A stretch of 39,422 nucleotides of DNA from JALJPB01 sp963933115 (GTDB lineage: Bacteria; Pseudomonadota; Gammaproteobacteria; Enterobacterales; Alteromonadaceae), in contig CAWVSL010000026.1 in the NCBI GenBank assembly GCA_963933115.1, forward strand, positions 1 through 39,422, written 5' to 3'. Positions 16,497-23,794 of this stretch are shown here, piece by piece. The notes under the pieces are model-generated. The model did no database searches and was not told the DNA's origin. It saw only the letters and a list, made by a program, of their open reading frames with translations. A program made the position numbers and the translations under genes. Within the stretch, counting starts at the first letter, position 1. Every line of letters starts with the position of its first letter.

Positions 16497-16886
16497 ATGT
16501 CTAAATTAACATTGAAGTTAATTGGAGAAAATTTTTCTATTCATCGCCTAGCCGCGAACAGTGAGATCCCTAAAGTGGTTTTTACTGCGCCTATCTACTT
16601 TATTGCCAAAACTTACGATGAAATTTCCATCGTACTTCCCAGCCACTATTCGTTAACCACTGATGATGTTGAAACCGATTGGCAAGCGTTAGAAGTCTTA
16701 GGTCCATTAGATTTTTCACTAACAGGCATTTTATCTGATATTGCCTCTGTACTTGCTAGTGAAAAAATAAGCATATTTGCAATATCAACATTTGATACCG
16801 ATTATATTTTAGTTAAGCGTAATACTGTTGAAGCAGCTGTTGGCGTATTACGTTTAAACCATTATCAAGTAATAACAGAACAATGA
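16497..16886 (+). CDS. ACT-domain protein (COG3603-like)
   Basis: A 129-aa protein with an ACT-like amino-acid-sensing fold, similar to the COG3603 group. The second half contains the ACT signature: GPLDFSLTGILSDIASVLASEKISIFAISTFDTDYILVK, split as strand-helix-strand around residues 69-107. It probably binds an amino acid, but no enzyme domain is attached. It is the first gene of a five-gene operon with an ArsC-like protein, dapE, an M15 peptidase and a small membrane protein, 24 bp ahead of the next gene. A link to sensing lysine or DAP is only a guess from this context. Confidence 0.8.
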   Translation: MSKLTLKLIGENFSIHRLAANSEIPKVVFTAPIYFIAKTYDEISIVLPSHYSLTTDDVETDWQALEVLGPLDFSLTGILSDIASVLASEKISIFAISTFDTDYILVKRNTVEAAVGVLRLNHYQVITEQ

Positions 16887-16900
16887 AAATTGATTAAACT

Positions 16901-16907
16901 AAGGAAG
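16901..16907 (+). promoter_or_regulatory. Shine-Dalgarno fixing the ArsC-like start
   Basis: AAGGAAG lies 3-4 nt before ATG 16911. It rules out the longer frame that opens at TTG 16890, because the site would then be inside the coding region. Confidence 0.6.
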
Positions 16908-16910
16908 AAC

Positions 16911-17261
16911 ATGGTTACTCTCTATGGTATTACTAACTGTGATACAGTAAAAAAATCTCAAAAGTGGTTGCAAGAGCAAAAAATAGAATACACTTTTCAT
17001 GATTTCAAAAAGCAAGGTTTGTCTCAAGAATTGTTGACAGCTTTTGTAAAACAAGGTGACTGGGCGACTTTATTAAATAAGCGAAGTACCACATTTCGTC
17101 AATTACCTGATGTGGTTAAAAACAATTTAACCGATGACATTATGTTTAATGCAGTAATTGACCAGCCGACCTTACTTAAACGTCCATTGTTACAATTAAA
17201 TAATCAACTATATTTAGGTTTTAAAGAAGTACAATATCAGGCGATTTTTAAAGCAACATAA
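16911..17261 (+). CDS. ArsC/Spx-family protein (YffB type)
   Basis: A 116-aa protein of the ArsC-like thioredoxin fold. The single motif Cys10 (YGITNCDTVKKSQ) takes the place of the arsenate reductase catalytic Cys. RSTTFRQL near 58-65 and KRPLLQ near 91-96 match the family. YffB-type proteins are not true arsenate reductases; E. coli YffB has been linked to glutathione-dependent thiol chemistry. I start it at ATG 16911 because of AAGGAAG just upstream, not at the longer TTG frame. A gene of this type also precedes dapE in E. coli, so the pairing is conserved. Confidence 0.85.
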   Translation: MVTLYGITNCDTVKKSQKWLQEQKIEYTFHDFKKQGLSQELLTAFVKQGDWATLLNKRSTTFRQLPDVVKNNLTDDIMFNAVIDQPTLLKRPLLQLNNQLYLGFKEVQYQAIFKAT

Positions 17262-17290
17262 TAAAGAAAATCAACACAGAGTAGATTAAA

Positions 17291-18466
17291 TTGAAGAGTA
17301 TTACCGAAAATAATTTAAACAAACACCTTAAATCAGTAGAGCTTAATGTTATCGAATTAGCCTGCGAGTTGATATCTCGTCCCTCGGTCACACCTGAAGA
17401 TGCTGGCTGTCAAAAACTAATAGCTGAGATATTAAGCGAATCAAACTTTTCTCATGAATCTATGGTATTTGAAGATACCACTAATTTATGGTCTAGACGA
17501 GGTAATACAGGCCCAGTTTTTTGTTTTGCCGGCCATACCGATGTCGTACCACCAGGTAACTTAGAGCAGTGGTTTACTCCACCTTTTGAGCCAACTATAC
17601 ATGATGGAAGGCTTTACGGTAGAGGCGCTGCCGATATGAAAGGTTCTATAGCCGCAATGTTGGTAGCTACAACTAAGTTTGTTAAAAATCACCCTGACCA
17701 TAAAGGTTCAATTGCCTACCTGATCACTAGTGACGAAGAAGGCCCTTTTATTAATGGTACAACCAAAGTAATTGATACCTTAGAGGCAAGGAATGAAAAA
17801 ATCACTTATTGTATTGTTGGTGAACCCTCTAGTAGCAATACTATAGGAGACGTCATTAAAAACGGTCGCCGCGGTTCAATTTCGGGTGAGTTAACGGTCA
17901 AGGGTAAACAAGGTCATGTGGCCTACCCTGAGCATGTTATAAATCCTATTCACCATGCTATGTCCGTATTAGCTGAACTAAGTGAAATGCATTGGGATAA
18001 TGGTAATGAGTACTTCCCACCTACCAGTTTCCAAATATCAAATATTAACTCAGGTACCGGGGCAACCAATGTTGTTCCTGGTGAGCTTACTGCACTATTT
18101 AACCTACGTTATAGTACGGAACTGAACGATGACATTATTGTTGAACGAGTCACCAAACTACTAGATAAGCATAAGCTAAATTACCATATCAAGTGGACAT
18201 TTAACGGAAAACCATTTATCACTGAGCCCGGTATATTTTTAAATTCAGTAAGCCAAGCTATAGTCGATAGCACCGGTATTAAACCCGAAGTATCAACCTC
18301 TGGTGGAACGTCTGATGGGCGATTTATTGCGCCAACAGGAGCTGAAGTTATTGAACTTGGACCCTGTAATAGCACCATTCATCAAGTTAATGAATGTGTT
18401 GGCTGTGATGAACTCATAAAGTTGGTTGATATTTATTATCGAAGCTTAGAAAAGGTCCTATGTTAA
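17291..18466 (+). CDS. dapE: Succinyl-diaminopimelate desuccinylase
   Basis: A 391-aa dinuclear zinc hydrolase that frees L,L-diaminopimelate from its N-succinyl form, in the lysine and peptidoglycan pathway. Metal ligands match the M20 family: H82 (GHTDVVPPG), D115 (AADMKGS), E150 with catalytic E149 (SDEEGP), E178 (VGEPSS) and H364 (STIHQVNE). The dimerisation domain lies at about 195-305. The start is TTG at 17291. A TAG stop lies three codons upstream and no ATG or GTG occurs before the conserved core (VIELACELISRPS), so TTG (or the ATT at codon 4) must be used. This makes the N-terminus about 15 residues longer than E. coli DapE. Ribosome-site support is weak. Confidence 0.95.
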   Translation: MKSITENNLNKHLKSVELNVIELACELISRPSVTPEDAGCQKLIAEILSESNFSHESMVFEDTTNLWSRRGNTGPVFCFAGHTDVVPPGNLEQWFTPPFEPTIHDGRLYGRGAADMKGSIAAMLVATTKFVKNHPDHKGSIAYLITSDEEGPFINGTTKVIDTLEARNEKITYCIVGEPSSSNTIGDVIKNGRRGSISGELTVKGKQGHVAYPEHVINPIHHAMSVLAELSEMHWDNGNEYFPPTSFQISNINSGTGATNVVPGELTALFNLRYSTELNDDIIVERVTKLLDKHKLNYHIKWTFNGKPFITEPGIFLNSVSQAIVDSTGIKPEVSTSGGTSDGRFIAPTGAEVIELGPCNSTIHQVNECVGCDELIKLVDIYYRSLEKVLC

Positions 18467-18500
18467 AGACAATATTAATAAGTGGATTAAATATACTTAA

Positions 18501-19193
18501 ATGAATATTGAACCCAAACTATTACACTCTGAGCTAATAGGGCAAGAGAGTAGCCACATCCATTGGCTAAGTGATAAAGTAGGCATTCACCGAGATATGG
18601 TTAATGCCTATAAAAAAATGCAAGCGGCTGCGGCCAAAGAACAGAATATTGACTTACACATAGCAAGTGGCTGGCGAGGCTTTGAACGTCAGCTTCAAAT
18701 ATGGAATAACAAATTTTTAGCGATTACAGACGTAAAGTCTATTAATGGTGAAATAATTAATATTAGCCAGTTTTCAGATCACGATAAAATAAAAACCATC
18801 TTAACTTTTTCGGCCATTCCTGGAGGAAGTAGGCACCATTGGGGAACAGATATTGATGTCTACGCCCCTAACCTTTTATCAAATGATGATACATTGCAGT
18901 TAGAAGCATGGGAATACAGTGATGTAGGACCATTTGCAGTATTAACTAAATGGCTTAAACAAAACAGTGAGCGTTTTGGTTTTTATTTTCCTTACGATTG
19001 TTACCGTGGTGGCATTGCTCATGAGCCTTGGCATTTATCATACGCCCCATTAGCGGATAAATTCCAAAGACAATTCAGTGTTGAATTATTGGAGAATGCT
19101 ATTAAAAACTCATCAATTGAAGGCAAGTCGGCAATTCTCAATCATCTTAATGAAATTTATCAAAACTTCATTATCAATATTAATCTACGTTAG
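18501..19193 (+). CDS. M15 family (VanY-like) carboxypeptidase, no signal peptide
   Basis: A 230-aa zinc peptidase of the M15B / VanY group, which removes a terminal D-alanine from peptidoglycan peptides. Visible motifs are SGWRGFERQ (56-64), the zinc motif SRHHWGTDIDVY (110-121, likely ligands H112 and D119), and EPWHLSY (175-181, base E175 and ligand H178). There is no signal peptide or membrane anchor in the readable sequence, unlike most VanY/DacB enzymes. It may therefore act on peptides in the cytoplasm, as in muropeptide recycling. It lies 34 bp after dapE in the same operon, linking DAP supply with peptidoglycan turnover. Confidence 0.85.
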   Translation: MNIEPKLLHSELIGQESSHIHWLSDKVGIHRDMVNAYKKMQAAAAKEQNIDLHIASGWRGFERQLQIWNNKFLAITDVKSINGEIINISQFSDHDKIKTILTFSAIPGGSRHHWGTDIDVYAPNLLSNDDTLQLEAWEYSDVGPFAVLTKWLKQNSERFGFYFPYDCYRGGIAHEPWHLSYAPLADKFQRQFSVELLENAIKNSSIEGKSAILNHLNEIYQNFIININLR

Positions 19194-19201
19194 AGAATAA
19201 A

Positions 19202-19393
19202 ATGAATAACTGGTTAACCGTAGCAATTATTGTTCTTGTTTGTGTGATTATGATTGGAAATTTTAGTACTTTTCAAAAAAATGCTAAAACCCCATTACGT
19301 AAAAAAAACTTGAATGATTTGAAAGAAACGTTACCGAGAAGCAAAAAAACAGACCATAAATTGCCAACCGTGAAACAAAAAAACTCCGACTAG
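19202..19393 (+). CDS. Small single-pass membrane protein, DUF2897-like
   Basis: A 63-aa protein with one N-terminal membrane helix (about residues 4-21, WLTVAIIVLVCVIMIGNF) and a strongly basic soluble tail. It resembles the DUF2897 family of small marine gammaproteobacterial proteins; the family name is from memory. It follows the M15 gene by 8 bp and ends the operon. Its TAG stop lies in the loop of the downstream terminator hairpin. The dapE operon of E. coli also ends in a small membrane-protein gene (ypfN), so a functional parallel is possible. Confidence 0.7.
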   Translation: MNNWLTVAIIVLVCVIMIGNFSTFQKNAKTPLRKKNLNDLKETLPRSKKTDHKLPTVKQKNSD

Positions 19394-19403
19394 CGGAGTT
19401 TTT
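19381..19403. terminator. Bidirectional terminator of the dapE operon and bamC
   Basis: AAACTCCG (19381-19388) and CGGAGTTT (19394-19401) form a perfect stem around the loop ACTAG, with T-runs on both sides (TTTTT on plus, TTTTTTT on minus). It ends the five-gene operon on the plus strand and can end bamC on the minus strand. The stop codon of the small membrane protein is inside its loop. Confidence 0.85.
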
Positions 19404-19470
19404 AATTTTAGAGCCTAATTAAATTTTAATCGTCTTACCTACTCAAACTTATAGCTCATCATCTTTAACA

Positions 19471-20550
19471 TTAATAGACGTCTCTGAAAGATAATCCCGG
19501 CTCCATCACGTCAAATAAACGGTTTAATGTTTCAACTGGAAGTACTTTACCGTTCACATCATATATTGTTAACGCTGTTTGATTATTAATTTTAGTTAAT
19601 ACAAATTGATACTTTGCATCGACTAAATCAACAACAGGCGTATTTTCGCCCCAAAGCTTATCCCATATACCACTTTCCGGTCGAAAGAAATCGACATAAT
19701 AAATCTTTTTAGTCTCATTCAAGTCAGTGATAACAAAACCATACTTTTCAAAGAAAACGGGTAAATTTGACCAAAGATACTCCATTTCCATTTCAATTAT
19801 ATAAGCCGCTTGATCGACTGGGTTTTTACCGATCGCGACCATTTTTTTGTTGGCACGCAGAGTCCGAATTTCTTTTTCCTCTAAACGGTACAGATAGTCA
19901 ACTTGACCAATAATTTCATTGACCATTGCCATTTCAGCACGTTGTTTGTCTATTGGATTAATAGATTTCCCACCACCTTTTTGATCTGTTTTCATATAAT
20001 CAATAAGCGATACTTGCAAAGAAACACTTCGGCCATGAGGCTTAGCGATCAATTGATAGCGATAGCGAATGCTTTCAGAGGAGTCAATTGATTTAAAAAT
20101 CCAACCTGACTCTGACTCACTATTAAACCAATCAGATTCAAAAATACCTGTTTCACCTTCAACTCGGTTTAAACCAACATTTGAAGAGATCAATTCATTT
20201 GTCAGGGCTAGTTCAATAAATGGTAATAAATCTCTATCTTCTAGAATTTTATCAAACCAAACAATTGCATCTTCAGAGTTAGCAATGACACGTGATGAGG
20301 CAGCAACAGGTAAAACAAGTGATGGAGCTCTAACGTCAAGATACTCACCTATTGGGCCATTATGGTTAATATCATCAGAAACTTGGAAGTCTGCGTGTTG
20401 TTTTGGAACATCCATTCCCTCTGGTATAATTATCTTTTTCGCTTCTGAGGTTTTAGCATAGGTAAAACCTCCAACGGCATGTTTATTATCAACACTACTA
20501 CAACCGGCAACAGTGAGGGCCAACAAAGAAAAAACGGCTATACGATTCAT
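19471..20550 (-). CDS. bamC: Outer membrane assembly lipoprotein BamC
   Basis: A 359-aa lipoprotein of the BAM complex, which inserts beta-barrel proteins into the outer membrane. The lipobox is LTVAGC, giving lipid-modified Cys17. An unstructured N-terminal segment (about 18-90, with LDVRAPSLVLPV) is followed by two helix-grip domains (about 95-210 and 225-345), as in E. coli BamC. The ATG at 20550 is preferred to the TTG one codon earlier; GGAG is 7 nt before the ATG. In E. coli bamC follows dapA, but dapA is absent here. Confidence 0.9.
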   Translation of the reverse strand: MNRIAVFSLLALTVAGCSSVDNKHAVGGFTYAKTSEAKKIIIPEGMDVPKQHADFQVSDDINHNGPIGEYLDVRAPSLVLPVAASSRVIANSEDAIVWFDKILEDRDLLPFIELALTNELISSNVGLNRVEGETGIFESDWFNSESESGWIFKSIDSSESIRYRYQLIAKPHGRSVSLQVSLIDYMKTDQKGGGKSINPIDKQRAEMAMVNEIIGQVDYLYRLEEKEIRTLRANKKMVAIGKNPVDQAAYIIEMEMEYLWSNLPVFFEKYGFVITDLNETKKIYYVDFFRPESGIWDKLWGENTPVVDLVDAKYQFVLTKINNQTALTIYDVNGKVLPVETLNRLFDVMEPGLSFRDVY

Positions 20551-20884
20551 CAATACTCCAGAGAAAATAAAAATCTAAATAATTTTATGCCAATACATTC
20601 AAATAAACATAAGTAAATAATAATAAACATTGGCAACTTTGATATAGGCAAAGTCAATTAGTTCCAAAAAAATTAATCATTTAGAAAAAATTAAACAATA
20701 AAAACCATAGTTTAAGTAGCGCCCCATGGTACTTGCCTGTTTTTACAAACACAAGACGTCAATGACTTTTTATTTATACTGCAGTATAAATAAACAGATA
20801 AGGTTGAAAGGAGCTACTCGTAGATATATTTTTTAATCAAAGATAGATACAATGGCTTCTCAAAAAATTATATAGGCCATTTAA
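20551..20884. other. bamC-gcvR divergent region, no dapA
   Basis: A 334-bp gap between bamC (minus) and gcvR (plus). In E. coli dapA lies here. I see no dapA remnant. The region carries a 26-bp perfect palindrome (20769-20794) about 90 bp before gcvR. Confidence 0.6.
20769..20794. promoter_or_regulatory. 26-bp perfect palindrome before gcvR
   Basis: A perfect palindrome centred on CTGCAG, with arms TTTATTTATACTG and CAGTATAAATAAA. Length and perfection suggest a binding site for a dimeric regulator acting on gcvR, bamC or both. It does not match LexA, ArgR, PurR or TyrR consensus sites that I know. Confidence 0.55.
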
Positions 20885-21412
20885 ATGTCGCAATATTTAG
20901 TATTAACCGCTATGGGAGCTTGTAGAACAGAGAGTGTTAGCGAATTAACTAAATTAGTCAGTGAATGTGGTTGTAACATTATTGATAGTAGAATGGCTGT
21001 TTTTGGGTTAGAGCTTACCTTTATTATGTTGCTTAATGGAGATAACCGGTCAATAAACCAAATTGAAGCTAAATTACCGGCCATTGCACTAGAACTTGAG
21101 CTTATAACCATGATGAAAAGAACTTCTGGTTATAAATCTCAAGAATTTACTCAACATTATCATGCTGAATATGCAGGTATTGACCAACCTGGCCTTCTAA
21201 AAGCTAGTACCGCTTTTTTTGCAAACCGTGATATTTATATTTCATCACTCACGTCCGATATTAATCCTCAAAACAATATCATGACTGCTCATATACTATT
21301 TTCACTTACCCAAAATACCAGTATTGATGACTTAGAAAGTTCATTCTTGCAACTTTGTGAACAGATAGGTGTACAAGGTTGTATTAAAAAATCCACTTCA
21401 AATTTATTATAA
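20885..21412 (+). CDS. gcvR: Glycine cleavage repressor GcvR
   Basis: A 175-aa regulator with two ACT domains (about residues 5-75 and 92-165). In E. coli, GcvR binds GcvA and stops it activating the glycine cleavage genes unless glycine is present. Recognisable parts are LVLTAMGACRTESVSELTKL at the N-terminus and YAGIDQPGLLKASTAFFA at the start of the second ACT domain. There is no DNA-binding domain, as expected. It is followed by bcp after 17 bp, the same order as in E. coli. Confidence 0.9.
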   Translation: MSQYLVLTAMGACRTESVSELTKLVSECGCNIIDSRMAVFGLELTFIMLLNGDNRSINQIEAKLPAIALELELITMMKRTSGYKSQEFTQHYHAEYAGIDQPGLLKASTAFFANRDIYISSLTSDINPQNNIMTAHILFSLTQNTSIDDLESSFLQLCEQIGVQGCIKKSTSNLL

Positions 21413-21415
21413 ATC

Positions 21416-21420
21416 AAGGA
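21416..21420 (+). promoter_or_regulatory. Shine-Dalgarno deciding the bcp start
   Basis: AAGGA touches the first in-frame ATG (21421) and is 9 nt from the next (21430). Normal spacing supports 21430. Confidence 0.6.
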
Positions 21421-21429
21421 ATGTGCCCC

Positions 21430-21903
21430 ATGAAGACATTAATCGCTGGTGATAGAGCTCCACTTTTTGAGTTACTTGATCAAAACGGTGAAATAATTAA
21501 GTTATCTGACTACCTAGGAGATAACGGTCAACAAGTATTAATTTATTTTTATCCTAAAGCAATGACACCTGGTTGTACCGTTCAAGCACAAGGTTTACGT
21601 GATAGTAAATCCCAGTTAGAGCAAGCTAATACAATAGTATTTGGTATCAGTCCTGATGAACCAAAACGTTTGATTAAATTTTGTCAACGGGATGAATTAA
21701 ATTTCACGTTATTATCTGACGTTGATCATAAAGTTGCTGACCAATTTGGCGTTTGGGGTCTAAAGAAATTTATGGGAAAAGAATACGACGGTATTCATCG
21801 TTTAAGTTTTCTGATTGGTACTGATGGTAAAATAGCTCACGTATTTAATAAATTTAAAACTAAAGACCACCACCAAGTGGTCTTAGACGTGATTGATAAC
21901 TAA
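21430..21903 (+). CDS. bcp: Thiol peroxidase Bcp/PrxQ, alpha-3 type
   Basis: A 157-aa peroxiredoxin that reduces hydrogen peroxide and organic peroxides using thioredoxin. The peroxidatic Cys49 lies in PKAMTPGCTVQ. The resolving Cys found five residues later in E. coli Bcp is replaced by Gln54. A second Cys, Cys85 (LIKFCQRDEL), lies 36 residues away, the spacing of the resolving Cys on helix alpha-3 in Xylella PrxQ. So it is probably an alpha-3-type two-Cys enzyme. The start is ATG 21430 because AAGGA lies 9 nt before it. It forms a pair with gcvR. Confidence 0.92.
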   Translation: MKTLIAGDRAPLFELLDQNGEIIKLSDYLGDNGQQVLIYFYPKAMTPGCTVQAQGLRDSKSQLEQANTIVFGISPDEPKRLIKFCQRDELNFTLLSDVDHKVADQFGVWGLKKFMGKEYDGIHRLSFLIGTDGKIAHVFNKFKTKDHHQVVLDVIDN

Positions 21904-21989
21904 TCACATGATGGCTAGAAAATGAGTGAAGCCATGACAATATATCATGGCAATTTATAGCTATTCCACCTAAAAACAGAACCTCAGAA

Positions 21990-23054
21990 CTAAGCAACTG
22001 TTTCAATTTTTGTTGAGTTCCAAGCATTCAATACCGCTTTAACCAATGTCGCTAATGGAATTGCAAAAAACACGCCCCAAAAACCCCATAAACCGCCAAA
22101 AAGGATAACAGCAATAATAATGGTTACTGGATTTAAGTTTACCGCTTCCGAAAATAATAAGGGTACGAGTAAATTACCGTCAAGTGCTTGAATAATTCCA
22201 TAGGCAAGCATAACGTAACCAAATTCACTAGAAATACCAAATTGAAATAAAGCGACTAGCATCACAGGAATTGTCACAATAGTTGCCCCCACATAAGGCA
22301 CAAGAACAGAAAGCCCCACTAGCACACCTAATAACACGGCATACTGAAGGCCCAATACGACAAATGCGATAGTTGATGCAATACCGATAACTAAAATCTC
22401 AATTAACTTACCACGTATGTAGTTTAAAATTTGCTGATTCATTTCAATACTGACTTGAGTCGCCATTCTTCGCTCTTCAGGTAAGTAGTGAGCAAAACTT
22501 GTTAACAGCTCTTTCTTGTCTTTTAAAAAGAAAAAGACCATAAGGGGGACAAGTATAAAATAAATCATCAGGGCAACCAAATCAGAAATTGAATTAAGAG
22601 ATGCTTGAATAACAACCTGACCCCATTCCAGAATTTTTTCGTTAACTAAGCTAATAAAGGTTTCTATCTGATCTGCTTTTATAAGCTCAGGATACTGTTC
22701 AGGTAAGGTTAGTAGGTAAGATTGCCATTGAGTAATCATATTAGGCACCTCTTGAAGTAAATTACTACTTTGTCGCCAGATAGTAGGTAATAAACCTAAA
22801 GTGGCAATAAGTGAAAGTCCAACAAAGCCTGTAACAACAATGATCACTGCCGCTAATCGAGAGAGACCAAGGTGCATTAAACGGTTCACTGGCAGTTCAA
22901 GTAAAAATGCTATTGCTAAAGCGACAAAAACAGGCATTAATAAATCACTGAATAAATAAACAAATAAAATTAAGCAACTAAGGATAATAACGAGAGTGAC
23001 GGCATGGGGGTCAGAAAATTTACGCTGATACCATTGACTTAAATATTTTACCAT
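21990..23054 (-). CDS. perM: AI-2E/PerM family membrane transporter
   Basis: A 354-aa inner-membrane protein of the AI-2E transporter (PerM/YhhQ-like) family. It has about seven to eight hydrophobic segments: two near the N-terminus (about 18-50), one near 62-90, then a soluble region (about 90-155). Further segments lie at about 158-176, 220-265, 275-300 and 308-340. Family transporters have been linked to sodium/proton exchange or autoinducer export; the substrate here is unknown. It lies with tusA and opposite bepA-arsC. The perM-bepA-arsC neighbourhood is also found in E. coli. Confidence 0.88.
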   Translation of the reverse strand: MVKYLSQWYQRKFSDPHAVTLVIILSCLILFVYLFSDLLMPVFVALAIAFLLELPVNRLMHLGLSRLAAVIIVVTGFVGLSLIATLGLLPTIWRQSSNLLQEVPNMITQWQSYLLTLPEQYPELIKADQIETFISLVNEKILEWGQVVIQASLNSISDLVALMIYFILVPLMVFFFLKDKKELLTSFAHYLPEERRMATQVSIEMNQQILNYIRGKLIEILVIGIASTIAFVVLGLQYAVLLGVLVGLSVLVPYVGATIVTIPVMLVALFQFGISSEFGYVMLAYGIIQALDGNLLVPLLFSEAVNLNPVTIIIAVILFGGLWGFWGVFFAIPLATLVKAVLNAWNSTKIETVA

Positions 23055-23083
23055 ATGAAATAAATACCTGTTTAATTAAAACG

Positions 23084-23308
23084 TTAAAGATGACTTTTAA
23101 TAAGTAACTGTAATACATCATCGTTGAGAAATTGGGGGGTAAACTGATAACCTTTTTTGGTCAAAAATTTGGGGATATCTTTGATTGAGCTTTTATCACT
23201 TATTTGTAACAAACAACTATCTCCTTGTTGCATTTTTTTTAAAATCACACGCATTTTAACTAAAGGCAAGGGACATTTTTCAGTTGTAGCATCATATTTA
23301 TATAGCAT
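23084..23308 (-). CDS. TusA-family sulfurtransferase
   Basis: A 74-aa protein of the TusA/SirA fold. The conserved CPLP motif (Cys12) carries a persulfide in this family. Other matches are VKMRVILKKMQQGD and IKDIPKFLTKKGY. Some TusA-like proteins move sulfur for tRNA thiolation or molybdenum cofactor, but the role of this paralogue is unknown. I start it at ATG 23308. An earlier TTG frame (23371) adds a hydrophobic-poor 21-residue leader not expected in the family. It lies 29 bp upstream of perM on the same strand, probably one operon. Confidence 0.85.
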   Translation of the reverse strand: MLYKYDATTEKCPLPLVKMRVILKKMQQGDSCLLQISDKSSIKDIPKFLTKKGYQFTPQFLNDDVLQLLIKSHL

Positions 23309-23794
23309 ACAAAAAACTTTGGAAATAACTATGGTTTGATTATCTAATTTGCGACAATTGATTACAATCAATACCTAGTTTATTTTGATAATAAATTTAT
23401 AATTGCTCGATAACGTACTAAATGAAACAACTACAGTTGAAAATAAATTATTGATGAGAGGTACCAATAATTTAACATAAAGTTGTATTTATAATTGAGG
23501 GGCTTAATGTTACTTTAACAATGACCTGGTACAAGATGAAATATTAATTGGCACTAACAGTATCATTGATTTTGGCATTACTCTTATCAAATTATAGGAA
23601 AGTGTATCTCGGGTTGATTAAACATACTTTTAACTTCATCTAAAAGTTAATTAATAAATTAAAGGAATCTTTTGATATTATTACCATCAAAAGATAAAGC
23701 ATCACTTGATTTCGCTCAAAATAAGCAAAAAATCGCCAAATTAATATTTTGTTAACATACTCGCAATTAGCCAACTCAATAATTGGAAAACAAT
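23309..23794. other. Divergent gap with two inverted repeats
   Basis: This 486-bp gap separates tusA (minus) and bepA (plus). It contains TAAATTATTG (23444-23453) pairing with CAATAATTTA (23465-23474), and TCTTTTGAT (23668-23676) pairing with ATCAAAAGA (23686-23694). Both are perfect. I see no gene or firm promoter. Confidence 0.5.

Noticed and set aside
19903..20461. Plus-strand ORFs inside bamC
   Set aside because: They are opposite-strand shadows of a recognisable BamC with a good lipobox.
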